Source of the DNA: Shewanella sp. OMA3-2
Lineage (GTDB): Bacteria; Pseudomonadota; Gammaproteobacteria; Enterobacterales; Shewanellaceae
Length of the DNA: 64,000 nucleotides
Assembly: GCF_021513195.1 (NCBI RefSeq)
Contig: NZ_CP090974.1
Span: 1,004,001 to 1,068,000 of the forward strand
Direction: 5' to 3'
Under the pieces are notes generated by a model that ran no database searches, was not told where the DNA came from, and saw only the letters and a program-made list of their open reading frames with translations. Shown here piece after piece: positions 52,895 to 64,000 of this stretch. The position numbers and the translations under genes were made by a program. Each line of letters begins with the position of its first letter. Within the stretch, counting starts at the first letter, position 1.

Positions 52895-53875
52895 TTATTC
52901 GTTATCGGTAAATACTACACTCTGGTTTCGGCCGTTTTGTTTCGCTTGATAAAGCGCCTTATCCGCACCTGATAACCAAGTAGAGCAGTTCTCCGTGCTA
53001 GGTTTGATCTCGTTAATCCCCAAGCTTACAGTAACTTTAATGATACGGTTATCACTTATTATCTCTGAGGCTTCAATTTTTTTCCGTAACCTTTCTGTAA
53101 AATATAAGGCGTCTGCAGAGCCTGTTTTAGCCAATACAATAGCAAACTCCTCTCCGCCATATCGGCCTGCACAATCGGTTTCACGTAAAGACTGCTTTAA
53201 TAAATGGGCGATATGCTGAATGACTTTATCGCCCGCGGGATGACCATAGGTATCGTTTACACTTTTAAAGTGGTCAATATCGATCATCACTAATGTTGCT
53301 TGATCTTGATAACGAATATTGCGTTCATACTCACGTTCCATACAGTTTTGCCAATGTCGGCGGTTGTATAGTTGAGTTAATCCATCAGTTTGACTTAATT
53401 CTTCAAGTTGTTCGTTCATTGCTTTGAGCTGTAATCTATTGACTGCGACATCACTGACATCGTAAACAATAATACTCATATGGGTGATATTACCCGTCAA
53501 TGAGGCTAACGGCAGCAAAGTAATGTTTTGGTACATAAAGTCAGCACGGCCAGTGATTGGACGATAGTTTTTAAACTTAAACACGTATGGTCGTTGTTCC
53601 CAGCTGATGAAAGTGCGGTTTTTGAGTAAAAAAACCGATTCCATTTTCTGTTTTAACCAGTCAGCAGGGACTTCTGGTAACTCGGTAAACAGATTTTTGC
53701 CTTTAATAAAATTCGGTGAAATACCACTGTGGTTTTCCATAAACCCATTCCACAGTTGAATATTGTAATTGCGATCTAACACAATCAAGCCGACATCTAT
53801 GGTTTGCACCATATCGATAAGCCAATGTAGTTCGTTCATCGCATCGTGATCATTTGACATATTAACAATATCCAA
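52895..53875 (-). CDS. PAS-GGDEF diguanylate cyclase
   Basis: Makes cyclic-di-GMP from two GTP. Residues 15-130 read as a PAS-type sensor (VGLIVLDRNYNIQLWNGFMENHSG). After a short coiled linker (LQLKAMNEQLEELSQTDGLTQLYNRRHW), the GGDEF domain has GGEEF at the active site and an inhibitory-site RETD exactly five residues before it, so product feedback is likely. No membrane segment. It is 3 bases after a receiver-CheC gene on the same strand, so the two are probably cotranscribed and linked in signalling. Confidence 0.93.
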   Translation of the reverse strand: MDIVNMSNDHDAMNELHWLIDMVQTIDVGLIVLDRNYNIQLWNGFMENHSGISPNFIKGKNLFTELPEVPADWLKQKMESVFLLKNRTFISWEQRPYVFKFKNYRPITGRADFMYQNITLLPLASLTGNITHMSIIVYDVSDVAVNRLQLKAMNEQLEELSQTDGLTQLYNRRHWQNCMEREYERNIRYQDQATLVMIDIDHFKSVNDTYGHPAGDKVIQHIAHLLKQSLRETDCAGRYGGEEFAIVLAKTGSADALYFTERLRKKIEASEIISDNRIIKVTVSLGINEIKPSTENCSTWLSGADKALYQAKQNGRNQSVVFTDNE

Positions 53876-53878
53876 CTT

Positions 53879-54874
53879 TTAATCGAGAAGATAACCAAGC
53901 TTAAAATTAAGCGTAGGTATCGAGTCTTCGGTAAACAGTAGCAGTAAGTCGCATTGGATATTGTAATCTTCAATGCGATAATTAATTTCCATTGCAAGTG
54001 TACGTTGCCACTTTTCTGAGCTGGCATGAATAAGGTCGTTAACAGTGCAATGACGTCCCAATACAATTGGGTGGCTTTGACTAAATTTCATATCCAGTTG
54101 TTCAGAAATGCCGCTTAAAAAAGCGCCTATCAGCACATTGCCGGTATCCATTAACACTTCAACTTCGGTGTGGGTTTGTTCTTCACTATTAATTTTCATC
54201 AGTTTTGCCATATCTTCAAAACTGGAATCATGAAACAGCAGCAATGCCTCGCCAGCGACACCAGCACCAATAAAGCCTTGGCAAAGAGCCGATATTGAGG
54301 ATGAATCTTCAGTAGCTTTAAGTGCCATGGTCAATTCACTGACCTCTAACACGTTAACATTGGGAATAGGTAACACCACAAAAACATCAAGCAGTTTTGA
54401 CAGTAAATCAGCTGCACGCCCCATAGCAACGTTAGCAATTTCTTGGCAAGCATCACGTAGGTCGACTTTGACCATAGGCTTTATATCAGCTTCAGCACCC
54501 TGAGTCAGAGTTAATATGCCATATTCTTGTAAAATATGGCTGATAGCATCTGCGCTAACAGGTTTTTGGATAAAGTCTAATGCGCCTAATGCCTTAACGC
54601 GCTCATGGGCTTTTATTTGAATATCACCAGAAACAACAATAATTAATGCGGGTAAGTCTTGCTGTTGAACTATTTTTAGTACTTCATAGCCGTCCATGAC
54701 TGGCATATTAAGGTCAAGGAAAACAATTTCACCTTTTCCGGCGCGAATAGCTTCAATACCCTCGGCGCCATTATTGGCAAAAGTCACTTCTACATCCCAA
54801 TCTTTTGGGAGTGTACGTGCCATCTGTTTTCTTGCTAATGCAGAATCATCACATATTAGTACCGGAATGGTCAT
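53879..54874 (-). CDS. Response regulator with CheC-type phosphatase domain
   Basis: The N-terminal receiver (1-120) has CDDS, Asp in IVFLDLNMPVMDG and Lys in IQKPV. The C-terminal CheC-like domain (about 140-325) has two matching active-site helices: D-ACQ-E-IA-N near residue 140 and E-VLM-D-TG-N near 240, each followed about 21-22 residues later by Pro. CheC enzymes dephosphorylate CheY-P. Such proteins may remove phosphate from other receivers or from themselves. Cotranscribed with the diguanylate cyclase gene downstream. Confidence 0.9.
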   Translation of the reverse strand: MTIPVLICDDSALARKQMARTLPKDWDVEVTFANNGAEGIEAIRAGKGEIVFLDLNMPVMDGYEVLKIVQQQDLPALIIVVSGDIQIKAHERVKALGALDFIQKPVSADAISHILQEYGILTLTQGAEADIKPMVKVDLRDACQEIANVAMGRAADLLSKLLDVFVVLPIPNVNVLEVSELTMALKATEDSSSISALCQGFIGAGVAGEALLLFHDSSFEDMAKLMKINSEEQTHTEVEVLMDTGNVLIGAFLSGISEQLDMKFSQSHPIVLGRHCTVNDLIHASSEKWQRTLAMEINYRIEDYNIQCDLLLLFTEDSIPTLNFKLGYLLD

Positions 54875-55246
54875 GTTGACTTGTTGTCCTTATTTCGCCT
54901 TGATGAGGTAAGTATTTACTATCACGTGGGCAGCAATACAATCTGGGCGTTTATTTATTATTATAAGACATTTTGCTGCTTTATCTTTCATTCTAGAATA
55001 CTCGACAACAAGATGCGAAATTATTAATAGTTTCATACATCAACTTAACGAGATGGTCATTTATATCATGCAGTGTTTTGATAAAATCCCACTGAAATAT
55101 GCTCAAAAAGTGAATAACTTGTTTGCTGTATCTCACCCGTAGTCGGCATATTGACCTTGGACAATAAGTTGACATGTTATATCTATTCGTTAAATACGAC
55201 AAACATGTTAACCTAAAATCTGGACTGACCAGTAAGGAAATGTTTC
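54875..55246. other. Intergenic stretch between divergent genes
   Basis: No gene is supported. A short minus-strand frame (54993-55202) lacks a ribosome site and resembles no family. The stretch should hold the promoters of the receiver-CheC operon and of the crotonase gene. Confidence 0.5.
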
Positions 55247-56053
55247 ATGGAAATCAATTTAGTGACTCTCGAGATAAGGCAGCATATTGCTTATGTTTGC
55301 CTTAATCGTCCCGAGAAAATGAATGCATTAAATTTTGATATGTTTGTTGCTATTGATAACACGATTAAACGTATTGCCAAAGACCGTAACATTAAAGCCA
55401 TTATTTTATCAGGATCGCAAGGGAATTTCAGCGCTGGTTTAGATGTTAAAAGTCTGTCCAAGCAGCCGTCTAAGGCTGTTTCATTATTGTTTAAATGGTT
55501 GCCAGGGAATGCTAATTTAGCTCAGCGCGTATCGATTGGTTGGCAGCGGCTACCGGTACCTGTGATTGCTGTAATACAAGGGTGTTGTTTTGGCGGTGGC
55601 ACCCAAATTGTACTAGGTGCTGATATGCGTATTGCAGAACCTTCGGCAAAGTTTTCTATTATGGAAGCTAAATGGGGGTTGGTGCCTGATATGGCAGGTC
55701 TTGCCAGTTTAAGACAGATTATGGCTAAAGATAAAGCGTTACAATTAACCTATAGCGCAGAAGTATTTAGCGCAGATATGGCCTTAGAATATGGTTTAGT
55801 GTCAGAGGTGTCTGAGGACGCGATGGCAAGGGCGGAAGCTTTGGCTTTACAGTTTATGCAAACATCACCCGATGCAATAGCGGCCATTAAACACAGTATT
55901 AATCGCAGTTGGGGGGCATCGGTTAGGCAGTTGTTATGCCGAGAGTCGTTAAGCCAAATACGTCTTTTAATTGGTAAAAACCGTGTTATAGCTGCAATTC
56001 GTCAAACTAAAAATCCTGATAAATCTTATCAACCTCGTCAACCTTGGTGGTAA
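55247..56053 (+). CDS. Enoyl-CoA hydratase/isomerase (crotonase) family protein
   Basis: A 268-residue acyl-CoA enzyme. The oxyanion-hole motifs are present: FSAGLDVKSL near residue 62, and QGCCFGGGTQIVLGADMRIAEPSAKFSIMEAKWGLVPD near 107-144 with the first catalytic-type Glu after SIM. The second Glu of true hydratases is replaced by Asp in the MEAKWGLVPDMAG stretch, so an isomerase or other activity is possible. The ATG has AAGGA upstream. Single gene. Confidence 0.88.
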   Translation: MEINLVTLEIRQHIAYVCLNRPEKMNALNFDMFVAIDNTIKRIAKDRNIKAIILSGSQGNFSAGLDVKSLSKQPSKAVSLLFKWLPGNANLAQRVSIGWQRLPVPVIAVIQGCCFGGGTQIVLGADMRIAEPSAKFSIMEAKWGLVPDMAGLASLRQIMAKDKALQLTYSAEVFSADMALEYGLVSEVSEDAMARAEALALQFMQTSPDAIAAIKHSINRSWGASVRQLLCRESLSQIRLLIGKNRVIAAIRQTKNPDKSYQPRQPWW

Positions 56054-56197
56054 AGTTGTCTTTGTCGCAGCGATTGATTAACAGTTTTGGTGAGCGTATT
56101 GGGGCTTATGATGTTGTAGATACAGAAGTTTAAATAAGTGGAGAACAGTGCTCCACTAATTATCTGAATTCTGGTTGTTTATTATTAGTCACCAGCG

Positions 56198-57061
56198 TTA
56201 TCGGCCGATAACGCTTCTTGAAAACCCTTCGATACGTTCAAGTGCTTCTTGCCAACCACTGGCGTTAGCTAAGGTTAAATCTAACTGATATTGGCGATAA
56301 TACTTAATCGGTTTGACTTGGTTGTATTGCTTGCGCACAGGCGCATTTGCCTGTGCGAGTGGGTGAGCGTCAGGTGACACTAAATCTAAGATCGGAATAG
56401 ACATCATTACCAATTGTTCAGCTATTTGTTTGCGTTGATTCGATTCATCAATTAAGTCTTCATATTCGCGATACGGGTTCACTAAAATCAGTAACTCAGG
56501 GCTGGGTATTTTCTTTTCAAATAACAAGTGAGTGACCATGCCTGCACTGTCATCAAATGCGATGATAATTTTTGCACCAGGATATGGCTGGCTAATTGTG
56601 GTTAATTGATTTAATGCTTCAGTGAGATTAGCTTGCTGAAAGTTGCGTAGCTCCAGTAGTTGCGCTGAATTATATTTAGGCACGGCTTGTTGTGCGGGTA
56701 AGCTAAGTTGCGCGTCACCGGCTTTTTTTATCTGCTCACTTTCGGTGGCAAAGTTAGGTCTATATAACCCTTTGGGTGGGGTTAAACTGACAGTAGCCCA
56801 GCCTTTAGCGTTGAGTTGATGGCGTAAAAAACCTACCAGCCCCATACTTTCTGCCTGACTGTCTGACGGCCCGATAATGATAGCTAAGCCAAACTGTTGT
56901 TTGCCACTCCAAGGTCTGACTAATACATCAATCTCTTTTTCCGCTACGGTGATTTTTTTTATTTCAGTGGCGGGAATGGGGGCAAAAGAAGGTTGAGCCA
57001 ATACAGATGTGGACATGAACAACACGCATAATAAGTAATACCAAGTACGTAATGGGCTCAA
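56198..57061 (-). CDS. DUF3530-family exported alpha/beta hydrolase-like protein
   Basis: The 287-residue protein has a signal peptide (MSPLRTWYYLLCVLFMSTSVLAQ). The body matches DUF3530: FGLAIIIGPSDSQAESMGLVGFLRHQLNAKGWATVSLTPP, KIIIAFDDSAG and LLILVNPYREY. It looks like an alpha/beta hydrolase in which the usual nucleophile Ser elbow is replaced by FDDSAG, so activity is uncertain. It lies downstream of rapA on the same strand after a terminator. Confidence 0.85.
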   Translation of the reverse strand: MSPLRTWYYLLCVLFMSTSVLAQPSFAPIPATEIKKITVAEKEIDVLVRPWSGKQQFGLAIIIGPSDSQAESMGLVGFLRHQLNAKGWATVSLTPPKGLYRPNFATESEQIKKAGDAQLSLPAQQAVPKYNSAQLLELRNFQQANLTEALNQLTTISQPYPGAKIIIAFDDSAGMVTHLLFEKKIPSPELLILVNPYREYEDLIDESNQRKQIAEQLVMMSIPILDLVSPDAHPLAQANAPVRKQYNQVKPIKYYRQYQLDLTLANASGWQEALERIEGFSRSVIGR

Positions 57062-57133
57062 ATTAACCTCTTTTTTATGCTAGTAATCCACTGTGATACA
57101 AGCAGTTATATATCAATAATAGCTTAATTGATT

Positions 57134-57175
57134 TAAAAAAAGAAGCACATGCCTTTTAACAGTACATGTGCTTCT
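57134..57175 (-). terminator. Terminator of rapA
   Basis: Read on the minus strand, AGAAGCACATG pairs with CATGTGCTTCT, followed by seven T. It separates rapA from the DUF3530 gene. Confidence 0.9.
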
Positions 57176-57218
57176 ACTTTTATCTGCTATTAATACAAAT
57201 AGCTTAAGTCAGGCATTA

Positions 57219-60128
57219 TTACACGTGGCTGACCAACACCATGCGAATTGCATCAAGTTGCAGCAAGCTGTCGTCAATATAGTCATTCAATTCTGCCATT
57301 TGATTACGGATATAATCCAGTTCAGCGTCACGAATGTTAGGGTTAACCGCTTTAAGCGCTTCAAGGCGGTTTAATTCACCACCAAGTTGATGACTCATTT
57401 TATCTTTAGCTTTGACAACTAATTCAGATAATACCGTTTGGGCATGGGCTTCGCCATGGGCAAACAAAGGGTGCAATATCGGCTGAGAAGCGTTGACTAA
57501 TTTACTGGCAATATGGCGGTTAACCGCACTAAGTTGCTTGTCAAAACTTTTATAATCAACTTTGTCCGACATATTATTACCACTTTTATCCAGTAAAATA
57601 CGGATAGGCGTCGGTGGCATATAACGGTATAACTGAGTCGATTTGGGGGCTGAAGCATCAGCCATATAAATCAGTTCTAAAAATAAGGTTCCAGCAGGGA
57701 GCGCTTTGTTTTTTAGTACAGCCACACTAGTGGTGCCTGTTTCTGAACCGGTAATTAAATCTAGACCCGTTTGTACGATAGGGTGCTCTTGCGAAATAAA
57801 GGCTATATCATCACGCGATAACGCAGTTTCGCGATCGAAGGTTACAGTGACCCCATCTTCAGGTAAACCTGGGTAAGTTGGGTACAGCATATGTTCGCTT
57901 GGGCGCAACACGATAGTGTTTTCACCGCTATCTTCCTGGTCAACGCCAATAATGTCCCATAAGCGGATGACACTGCCGACCAAATCTGTACTGCTGTCAT
58001 TATCTGCTAAACGTTTTATCAGCGCGTTGGCGCGTTCACCGCCATGTGAGTTGATTTCAAGTAGCTTATCGCGACCTTGTTCCATGGATATTTTTAATTG
58101 CTGATATTGCTGCTTAGTGTGATTCAGTAGCTGTGTCAGTGCCTCTTCGTCATCATTGGCCAATACTTGAGTTAACTCTTCAGCAAACTGATTAAACAAT
58201 ACATGGCCGCTTGGGCAGGTGAGTTCAAATGAGTTTAACCCATCGCGATACCAACGCATCAGGCGTTCCTGAGCGGTATCGGCTAAATAAGGTAAATGAA
58301 TTTGAATGTCATTCTTTTGGCCAATACGATCTAAGCGACCGATACGTTGTTCGAGTAAATCTGGGTTAAGCGGTAAGTCAAATAGCACCAAATGACTGGC
58401 AAATTGGAAGTTACGTCCTTCAGAACCAATTTCAGAACAAATAAGCGCCTGAGCCCCACCGTCTTCCTGGGCAAAATAAGCACCGGCTTTATCACGTTCG
58501 ATAATAGACATGCCTTCATGGAATACCGTTGCCTGAATACCTTCGCGGGTACGTAAAGCTTCTTCAAGGCTTAACGCTGTTTCGGCTAAGCTGGCAATAA
58601 TGAGCACTTTTTTACTGCGATGACTTTTAAGGAAATCAATTAACCAGTCTACACGGGGGTCAAACTTCCACCATGAGCTGTCATTTTCAAATGCTTGATA
58701 CAGTTTTTCAGGGCTTAGGGCTTGTAATGCTTTTGCTTCTGGCGTTTTAGCGCCGCCCATCATGTCATTCACTCTTTGCGCCGTGATGTATTGCTCCGGC
58801 ATTGCTTGTGGATAGGCATTAAAATGACGCTGCGGGAAACCTTTTACTGAGGCTCGGCTGTTGCGGTAAAGCACGCGGCCAGTGCCATGACGGTCTAATA
58901 GCTCTTGTAATAATTCATCACGGGCTTCTTGTTGTTGCTCTTTATCAACATCAGTGGCTTGAATTAAGCGAATACTGGGTTCGATGTCTTTCTCTGACAA
59001 TAGCTCAGTTAAGCCGTTGATTGCATCTTGGCTTAAATTATCATTAGACGCTAACGCTTGAGCGGCATCGGCGACATCTTTGTAGCTGTTTTCTTCGCTT
59101 AAGAAAGCGTCGTAATCATAAAAGCGATCAGGATCGAGTAGACGTAAACGGGCAAAGTGACTCTGGTGACCAAGTTGATCTGGTGTGGCTGTAAGCAGTA
59201 ACACTCCAGGTACAACTTCACTTAATGCTTCCACTATTTTATATGCGCGACTAGGAGCGTCTTCAGACCATTCTAAATGGTGCGCTTCATCGACCACCAA
59301 TAAATCCCAATCGGCATCTAATGCTTGCTCAAGACGTTTCTTTTTACGCAATAACTCAAGCGAACAAATCACTAATTGTTCAGTATAAAAAGGATTATCG
59401 TTATCGGCATAGGCTTCAACGCAGCGATCTTCATCAAATACTGAAAACCTGAGGTTAAAACGGCGCAGCATTTCGACTAACCATTGGTGGCGTAAAGTAT
59501 CTGGCACTATCACTAGAATGCGTTCAGCGCGACCGGTTAGCAATTGCTGGTGGATGATTAGCCTGGCTTCAATGGTTTTGCCTAAGCCCACTTCATCGGC
59601 AAGTAATACCCTAGGCGCATAACGACGACCCACTTCATGGGCTATCCATTGTTGATGTGCAATTAAGCCTACACGTGGACCTTGTAAACCGAGTAAATCT
59701 GAGGTGGCTAACTTATGGCGTAACAATTGGCATTGGTAGCGCACACCAAAACGTTCTAAACGATCAATTTGACCGGCAAACAAGCGGTCTTGCGGCTTAT
59801 TAAAACGGATATTATGGCTCAGTAATGTTTCCCTTAAACTGACCTTTTCTTGGGTGTCGCTGTGGATCCCGTGATAAACCACAATGTGATCTTTTTCTTC
59901 AATATCTTCAACGGTCAGCTTCCAGCCATCACCGCTTTCAATGCAATCACCAGGATTAAAAATGACCCTTGTTAGAGGTGCTTCAGCACGGGAGAACATC
60001 CGGTTCTCTCCTGTGGCAGGAAATAATAATGTGACCATCCGGCCTTCAACTTGCACGACTGTGCCTAATCCTAGTTCTGACTCGGTATCACTGATCCAGC
60101 GTTGACCTAAAGCAAACGGCATCTTCAA
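57219..60128 (-). CDS. rapA: RapA (HepA), RNA polymerase-recycling ATPase
   Basis: A Swi2/Snf2-type ATPase that binds RNA polymerase and remodels stalled post-termination complexes. The 969 residues match full-length RapA: an N-terminal domain ([21 protein letters not shown]), Walker [10 protein letters not shown] near 175, DEAH in [19 protein letters not shown], the second helicase lobe with [22 protein letters not shown] and [11 protein letters not shown], and the long C-terminal domain. It starts with [14 protein letters not shown]. Well supported. Confidence 0.97.
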   Translation of the reverse strand: MKMPFALGQRWISDTESELGLGTVVQVEGRMVTLLFPATGENRMFSRAEAPLTRVIFNPGDCIESGDGWKLTVEDIEEKDHIVVYHGIHSDTQEKVSLRETLLSHNIRFNKPQDRLFAGQIDRLERFGVRYQCQLLRHKLATSDLLGLQGPRVGLIAHQQWIAHEVGRRYAPRVLLADEVGLGKTIEARLIIHQQLLTGRAERILVIVPDTLRHQWLVEMLRRFNLRFSVFDEDRCVEAYADNDNPFYTEQLVICSLELLRKKKRLEQALDADWDLLVVDEAHHLEWSEDAPSRAYKIVEALSEVVPGVLLLTATPDQLGHQSHFARLRLLDPDRFYDYDAFLSEENSYKDVADAAQALASNDNLSQDAINGLTELLSEKDIEPSIRLIQATDVDKEQQQEARDELLQELLDRHGTGRVLYRNSRASVKGFPQRHFNAYPQAMPEQYITAQRVNDMMGGAKTPEAKALQALSPEKLYQAFENDSSWWKFDPRVDWLIDFLKSHRSKKVLIIASLAETALSLEEALRTREGIQATVFHEGMSIIERDKAGAYFAQEDGGAQALICSEIGSEGRNFQFASHLVLFDLPLNPDLLEQRIGRLDRIGQKNDIQIHLPYLADTAQERLMRWYRDGLNSFELTCPSGHVLFNQFAEELTQVLANDDEEALTQLLNHTKQQYQQLKISMEQGRDKLLEINSHGGERANALIKRLADNDSSTDLVGSVIRLWDIIGVDQEDSGENTIVLRPSEHMLYPTYPGLPEDGVTVTFDRETALSRDDIAFISQEHPIVQTGLDLITGSETGTTSVAVLKNKALPAGTLFLELIYMADASAPKSTQLYRYMPPTPIRILLDKSGNNMSDKVDYKSFDKQLSAVNRHIASKLVNASQPILHPLFAHGEAHAQTVLSELVVKAKDKMSHQLGGELNRLEALKAVNPNIRDAELDYIRNQMAELNDYIDDSLLQLDAIRMVLVSHV

Positions 60129-60688
60129 CTCTCATGTTTAAAGCGGGAAACAAAAAGGGGCGTATATTATCTCAAACCCACTCAGATTTAAAATTTTAGC
60201 ACTTAATTAGGCAGATATTTTAAAATTAATCTGATAACTGTAACAAGCACGTCGCGGGGAGGTTAATAAGTGCTCGTAAAGGTTGATGCAAACGGTGATT
60301 TTTTAACAATGTATTATTTCATTTGACTGCTTTTTAGAATTTCTGCCCAAATAGAATCAGGCTGTTCAAGGTTACGTCACTTAAGATATCAACAATTTTA
60401 TCGTTGAATTTAGATGGTGTGCGGTTTTATCTGACGGACAAGACAACATGATTTACGACTTCAGTATCAATTAACACTACTCAATCGCTGAATTCACTAT
60501 CCCACCTTTTAACCTATTATGCTGCTCATTTCTGTGTAGTCGAATTGACACAGGCCCTGTTGTTTATTCGACTGCAAAATATAAAAAATGATAATAAAAA
60601 TCAATATAGTCATTAAATATCAACGGCTTAATTATTTGGCATGAGGTTTGCTATTTAGGAGGTGAAATCTTATATCAAGGAGTCGTTA
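60129..60688. other. Intergenic region with rapA leader and norCB control region
   Basis: About 560 bases without a gene. The left part is the rapA promoter region (minus strand). The right part holds the norCB sigma-54 promoter and candidate activator site described separately. Confidence 0.55.
60539..60652 (+). promoter_or_regulatory. Sigma-54 promoter of norCB with a possible NorR site
   Basis: TGGCATG-N4-TTGCT at 60637-60652 matches the -24/-12 consensus TGGCACG-N4-TTGCW with one mismatch and correct spacing, so transcription should start near 60663, about 26 bases before norC. About 90 bases upstream, GTCGAATTGAC (60539-60549) has the GT-N7-AC form of NorR half-sites. The promoter is strong evidence for an RpoN-dependent activator; NorR itself is inferred. 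Confidence 0.8.
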
Positions 60689-61135
60689 ATGGCTGAGAAA
60701 TTTACAAAAAGTATGGCCCGTAATATTTACTATGGCGGCAGCTTTTTCTTTTTGTTACTGCTGTTTGGTTTGTCAGTGGACACCGTCCGCCAACTGCCTA
60801 AGCGGGAAAATAGAGATGCGCTGACTGAGCAAGTGATTGCTGGTAAGGGTTTATGGGAAACCAACAATTGCATCGGTTGCCACAGTTTGATGGGCGAGGG
60901 GGCTTATTATGCTCCTGAACTTGCTAACGTGTTTGATCGTCGTGGAGCGGGTAACGAGGCTGCATTTAAGAGTTATATGCGTGGCTGGATGAATGCCCAG
61001 CCTTTGCCTATTCCTCATCGTCGTAAGATGCCGCAATTTAATTTAACCGATGAAGAAATCGATAGTTTGGCAGAGTTTCTGATCTGGACATCCAGAATTG
61101 ATGATAACAATTGGCCACCTAATATCGAAGGTTAA
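60689..61135 (+). CDS. norC: NorC, nitric oxide reductase cytochrome c subunit
   Basis: Membrane-anchored cytochrome c that passes electrons to NorB. The 148 residues have an N-terminal membrane helix (NIYYGGSFFFLLLLFGLSVDTV), then one haem site, CIGCH, in the NorC context LWETNNCIGCHSLMGEGAYYAPELANV, and the Met ligand in HRRKMPQF. ATG 60689 (MAEKFTKS) has AAGGAG six bases upstream; the upstream start at 60662 was rejected. Followed 15 bases later by norB. Confidence 0.95.
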   Translation: MAEKFTKSMARNIYYGGSFFFLLLLFGLSVDTVRQLPKRENRDALTEQVIAGKGLWETNNCIGCHSLMGEGAYYAPELANVFDRRGAGNEAAFKSYMRGWMNAQPLPIPHRRKMPQFNLTDEEIDSLAEFLIWTSRIDDNNWPPNIEG

Positions 61136-62572
<1,437 letters not shown>

Positions 62573-62605
62573 ACCAGAAGTAATAATGGGTTATTTAAAC
62601 ACGCC

Positions 62606-62641
62606 AATGGGGCGGTGATTGATTGATGTCTGCCCCATTTT
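62606..62641 (+). terminator. Hairpin after norB
   Basis: AATGGGGC pairs with GCCCCATT and is followed by TTA. It may attenuate transcription before norD. Confidence 0.6.
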
Positions 62642-62830
62642 AATGTTTAACAACAGCACCGATTGAGCCAGCCAGGTAAGTTGCCACCCTTTTACTTGGC
62701 TGGATTTTATTGAACCCTTGTAGTGGGATTTGACCCCATAGCGCTATTTGTAACTCTAGTGCTATTTCAATCTTAGTGCTTTTTCATCTCAAGTCGCAAA
62801 ACGAGTCACTCTTTAATTATCGAGGTAAAA

Positions 62831-64000
62831 ATGGAAGAAGTCGTCGGCAAAATATGGGACAAATGGTTAACGTCCCAAGTGACTACTGACCATGACGATA
62901 CCAAGGTTCATTTCAGTGAATTACAATCACAGTTACTTATTTATTACCGCGCTATGGGCGGCGATGGCGCCAAAAGTGTTGAAATGGCTGAAAAGCGTGA
63001 ACTTAATATTCACCGCAGCACAATGCAAAAAATTGCCGGCAGTCATAAACAATTCTATGTAAGTTGGCAAGATGAACGTAGCCTTAGACTACCACCTTAT
63101 ATCGCCTTATTTACCGATAAAAATCTTAATCAGTCGCTATATTTTTGGCTCACGGCATTAGCTGCCCAGCTAGATAAACAGCGCCGCAGTGCTGAGCTAA
63201 ACAATCATAATGTAGGCCACCCTGATGCAAATAATAGCGGTCCTGTATTTAATCAAAATCAACATGATTGGTTTAATGACAATCAGCAGGCAACTTGCCA
63301 TTTAATAACTGAATACGCCGGCCTAAGGCGACTTTACAGCACCTTAGCGCACGAGGTACTGCGTCTGCGCAGTATCGAAATTGATGCATCCCTTAAAAAA
63401 AAACCAACTTCTTCATTAAACCATCATTTTTTTAAAGGTGATTTTTTCAGTAAAGATAATGGCTTAGATCAGGCAGAGAAAGCCATTGCCACCGTGCTTA
63501 AAATTCCTGGGGTTATTAATCAATATCCCCCTTGCAGTAAAGACGTGTTGCCTGTGCCTTTATGGCTTTATCCACCAGTAGATGTACAAGGGCAAGGGGC
63601 TAATTTTGACCCTATGGACGAGAAAAACAATCAGAAAAACAGCAAGCGAAAACCGGGCGAACTGCAAGAAATTGAGCAACGTAAGAAGGCGCAATATACC
63701 GACGACAACCGTAAAACCGATGGTCTTTTAGTGTTTCAAGCTGAAGCCTTGATGACCTGGACTGAACAGATCAATTTAGATCGCTGCCAAAGCGATGAAG
63801 ACGATGATGCCGATGTCACTGAAATAGCCAAAGACTTAGATATCATTAGTTTGTCTAGGCACAGAAAAGCCAATGCGGCTCGGATTCGATTCGACTTAGA
63901 TTTACCCGCAGCCGCCCAAGATGATTTACGTCTTGGCGACGGTATTCTGTTACCTGAGTGGGACTATAAACAGCAGCGCTTAGTAGACAATGCTTGTGTG
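62831..64000 (+). CDS. norD: NorD-like protein (3' end outside window)
   Basis: The frame starts at ATG 62831, with GAGG six bases upstream, and is open for 390 codons to the window edge. The end of the visible part, LPEWDYKQQRLVDNACV, matches the segment that leads into the von Willebrand A domain of NorD. The first 300 residues are helical and charged with a linker rich in Asn, Asp and Lys. NorD is needed for active NO reductase, probably with the MoxR-like ATPase NorQ, not seen here. It lies about 260 bases after norB. Confidence 0.8.
   Translation, partial: MEEVVGKIWDKWLTSQVTTDHDDTKVHFSELQSQLLIYYRAMGGDGAKSVEMAEKRELNIHRSTMQKIAGSHKQFYVSWQDERSLRLPPYIALFTDKNLNQSLYFWLTALAAQLDKQRRSAELNNHNVGHPDANNSGPVFNQNQHDWFNDNQQATCHLITEYAGLRRLYSTLAHEVLRLRSIEIDASLKKKPTSSLNHHFFKGDFFSKDNGLDQAEKAIATVLKIPGVINQYPPCSKDVLPVPLWLYPPVDVQGQGANFDPMDEKNNQKNSKRKPGELQEIEQRKKAQYTDDNRKTDGLLVFQAEALMTWTEQINLDRCQSDEDDDADVTEIAKDLDIISLSRHRKANAARIRFDLDLPAAAQDDLRLGDGILLPEWDYKQQRLVDNACV

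Noticed and set aside
54993..55202. Minus-strand open frame of 69 codons
   Set aside because: No ribosome site, no family resemblance, and it lies in a divergent promoter region.

Overview
The window looks like a chromosomal segment of a marine or aquatic gammaproteobacterium, most probably Shewanella or a close relative (Alteromonadales). This is inferred from the mix of families: MetJ-controlled metB/metL/metF, RapA, RraB, CmoM, a TorF-type porin, TsdBA, NorCB, many c-di-GMP/response-regulator proteins, and AT-leaning coding sequence with AAGGAG-type ribosome sites. No rRNA, tRNA, CRISPR array or prophage was seen. Both ends cut a gene: a GDPD lipoprotein at the left and norD at the right.

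Layout. 1-8.8 kb: GDPD lipoprotein, a periplasmic phosphatase-like protein, an unknown membrane protein, a DsbA-family protein, a GNAT acetyltransferase, a DEAD-box helicase, and an HD-GYP phosphodiesterase gene split by one in-frame amber codon. 8.8-11 kb is a damaged zone: an IS3-family element lies against the 5' end of a decayed lipoprotein gene. 11-13.6 kb: a four-gene operon of a tiny J-domain protein and three unrecognised proteins, two with very acidic segments. 13.7-18 kb: phoX behind a PhoB-like operator array, and a group IIC-type intron placed just after the phoX terminator. 18.1-20.4 kb: one gene encoding a three-part cysteine desulfurase / persulfide dioxygenase-like / rhodanese protein. 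20.6-25.4 kb: housekeeping genes and a TauE/SafE permease.

25.5-30.8 kb is a MetJ regulon: metJ diverges from metB-metL, followed by metF, with met boxes at both promoters. metB carries a one-base frameshift in a G run. 30.9-32.6 kb encodes TsdB and TsdA (thiosulfate to tetrathionate). Together with the sulfur fusion enzyme and the TauE/SafE permease this gives the window a sulfur theme, although these genes are not one operon. 33-47 kb: an alanine/glycine symporter, a QEGLA-motif metallopeptidase-like protein, a Cache-like membrane protein, HU, a double-receiver regulator, CmoM, a MaoC-like protein and several small unknowns.

47.3-51.3 kb: a 41-residue membrane protein and a zinc-uptake cluster (His-rich small protein, His-rich outer-membrane protein, ZnuA-like binding protein, ZnuB-like permease) without an ATPase gene. 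51.5-60.1 kb: acyltransferase, rraB, a GGDEF plus receiver-CheC pair, a crotonase, a DUF3530 protein and rapA. 60.5-64 kb: norC-norB-norD for nitric oxide reduction behind a clear sigma-54 promoter.

The points most worth following are the triple sulfur-enzyme fusion, the J-domain operon, the ATPase-less zinc cluster, and three breaks (HD-GYP amber codon, metB G-run frameshift, decayed lipoprotein beside the IS) that could be real mutations or, for the first two, sequencing errors.
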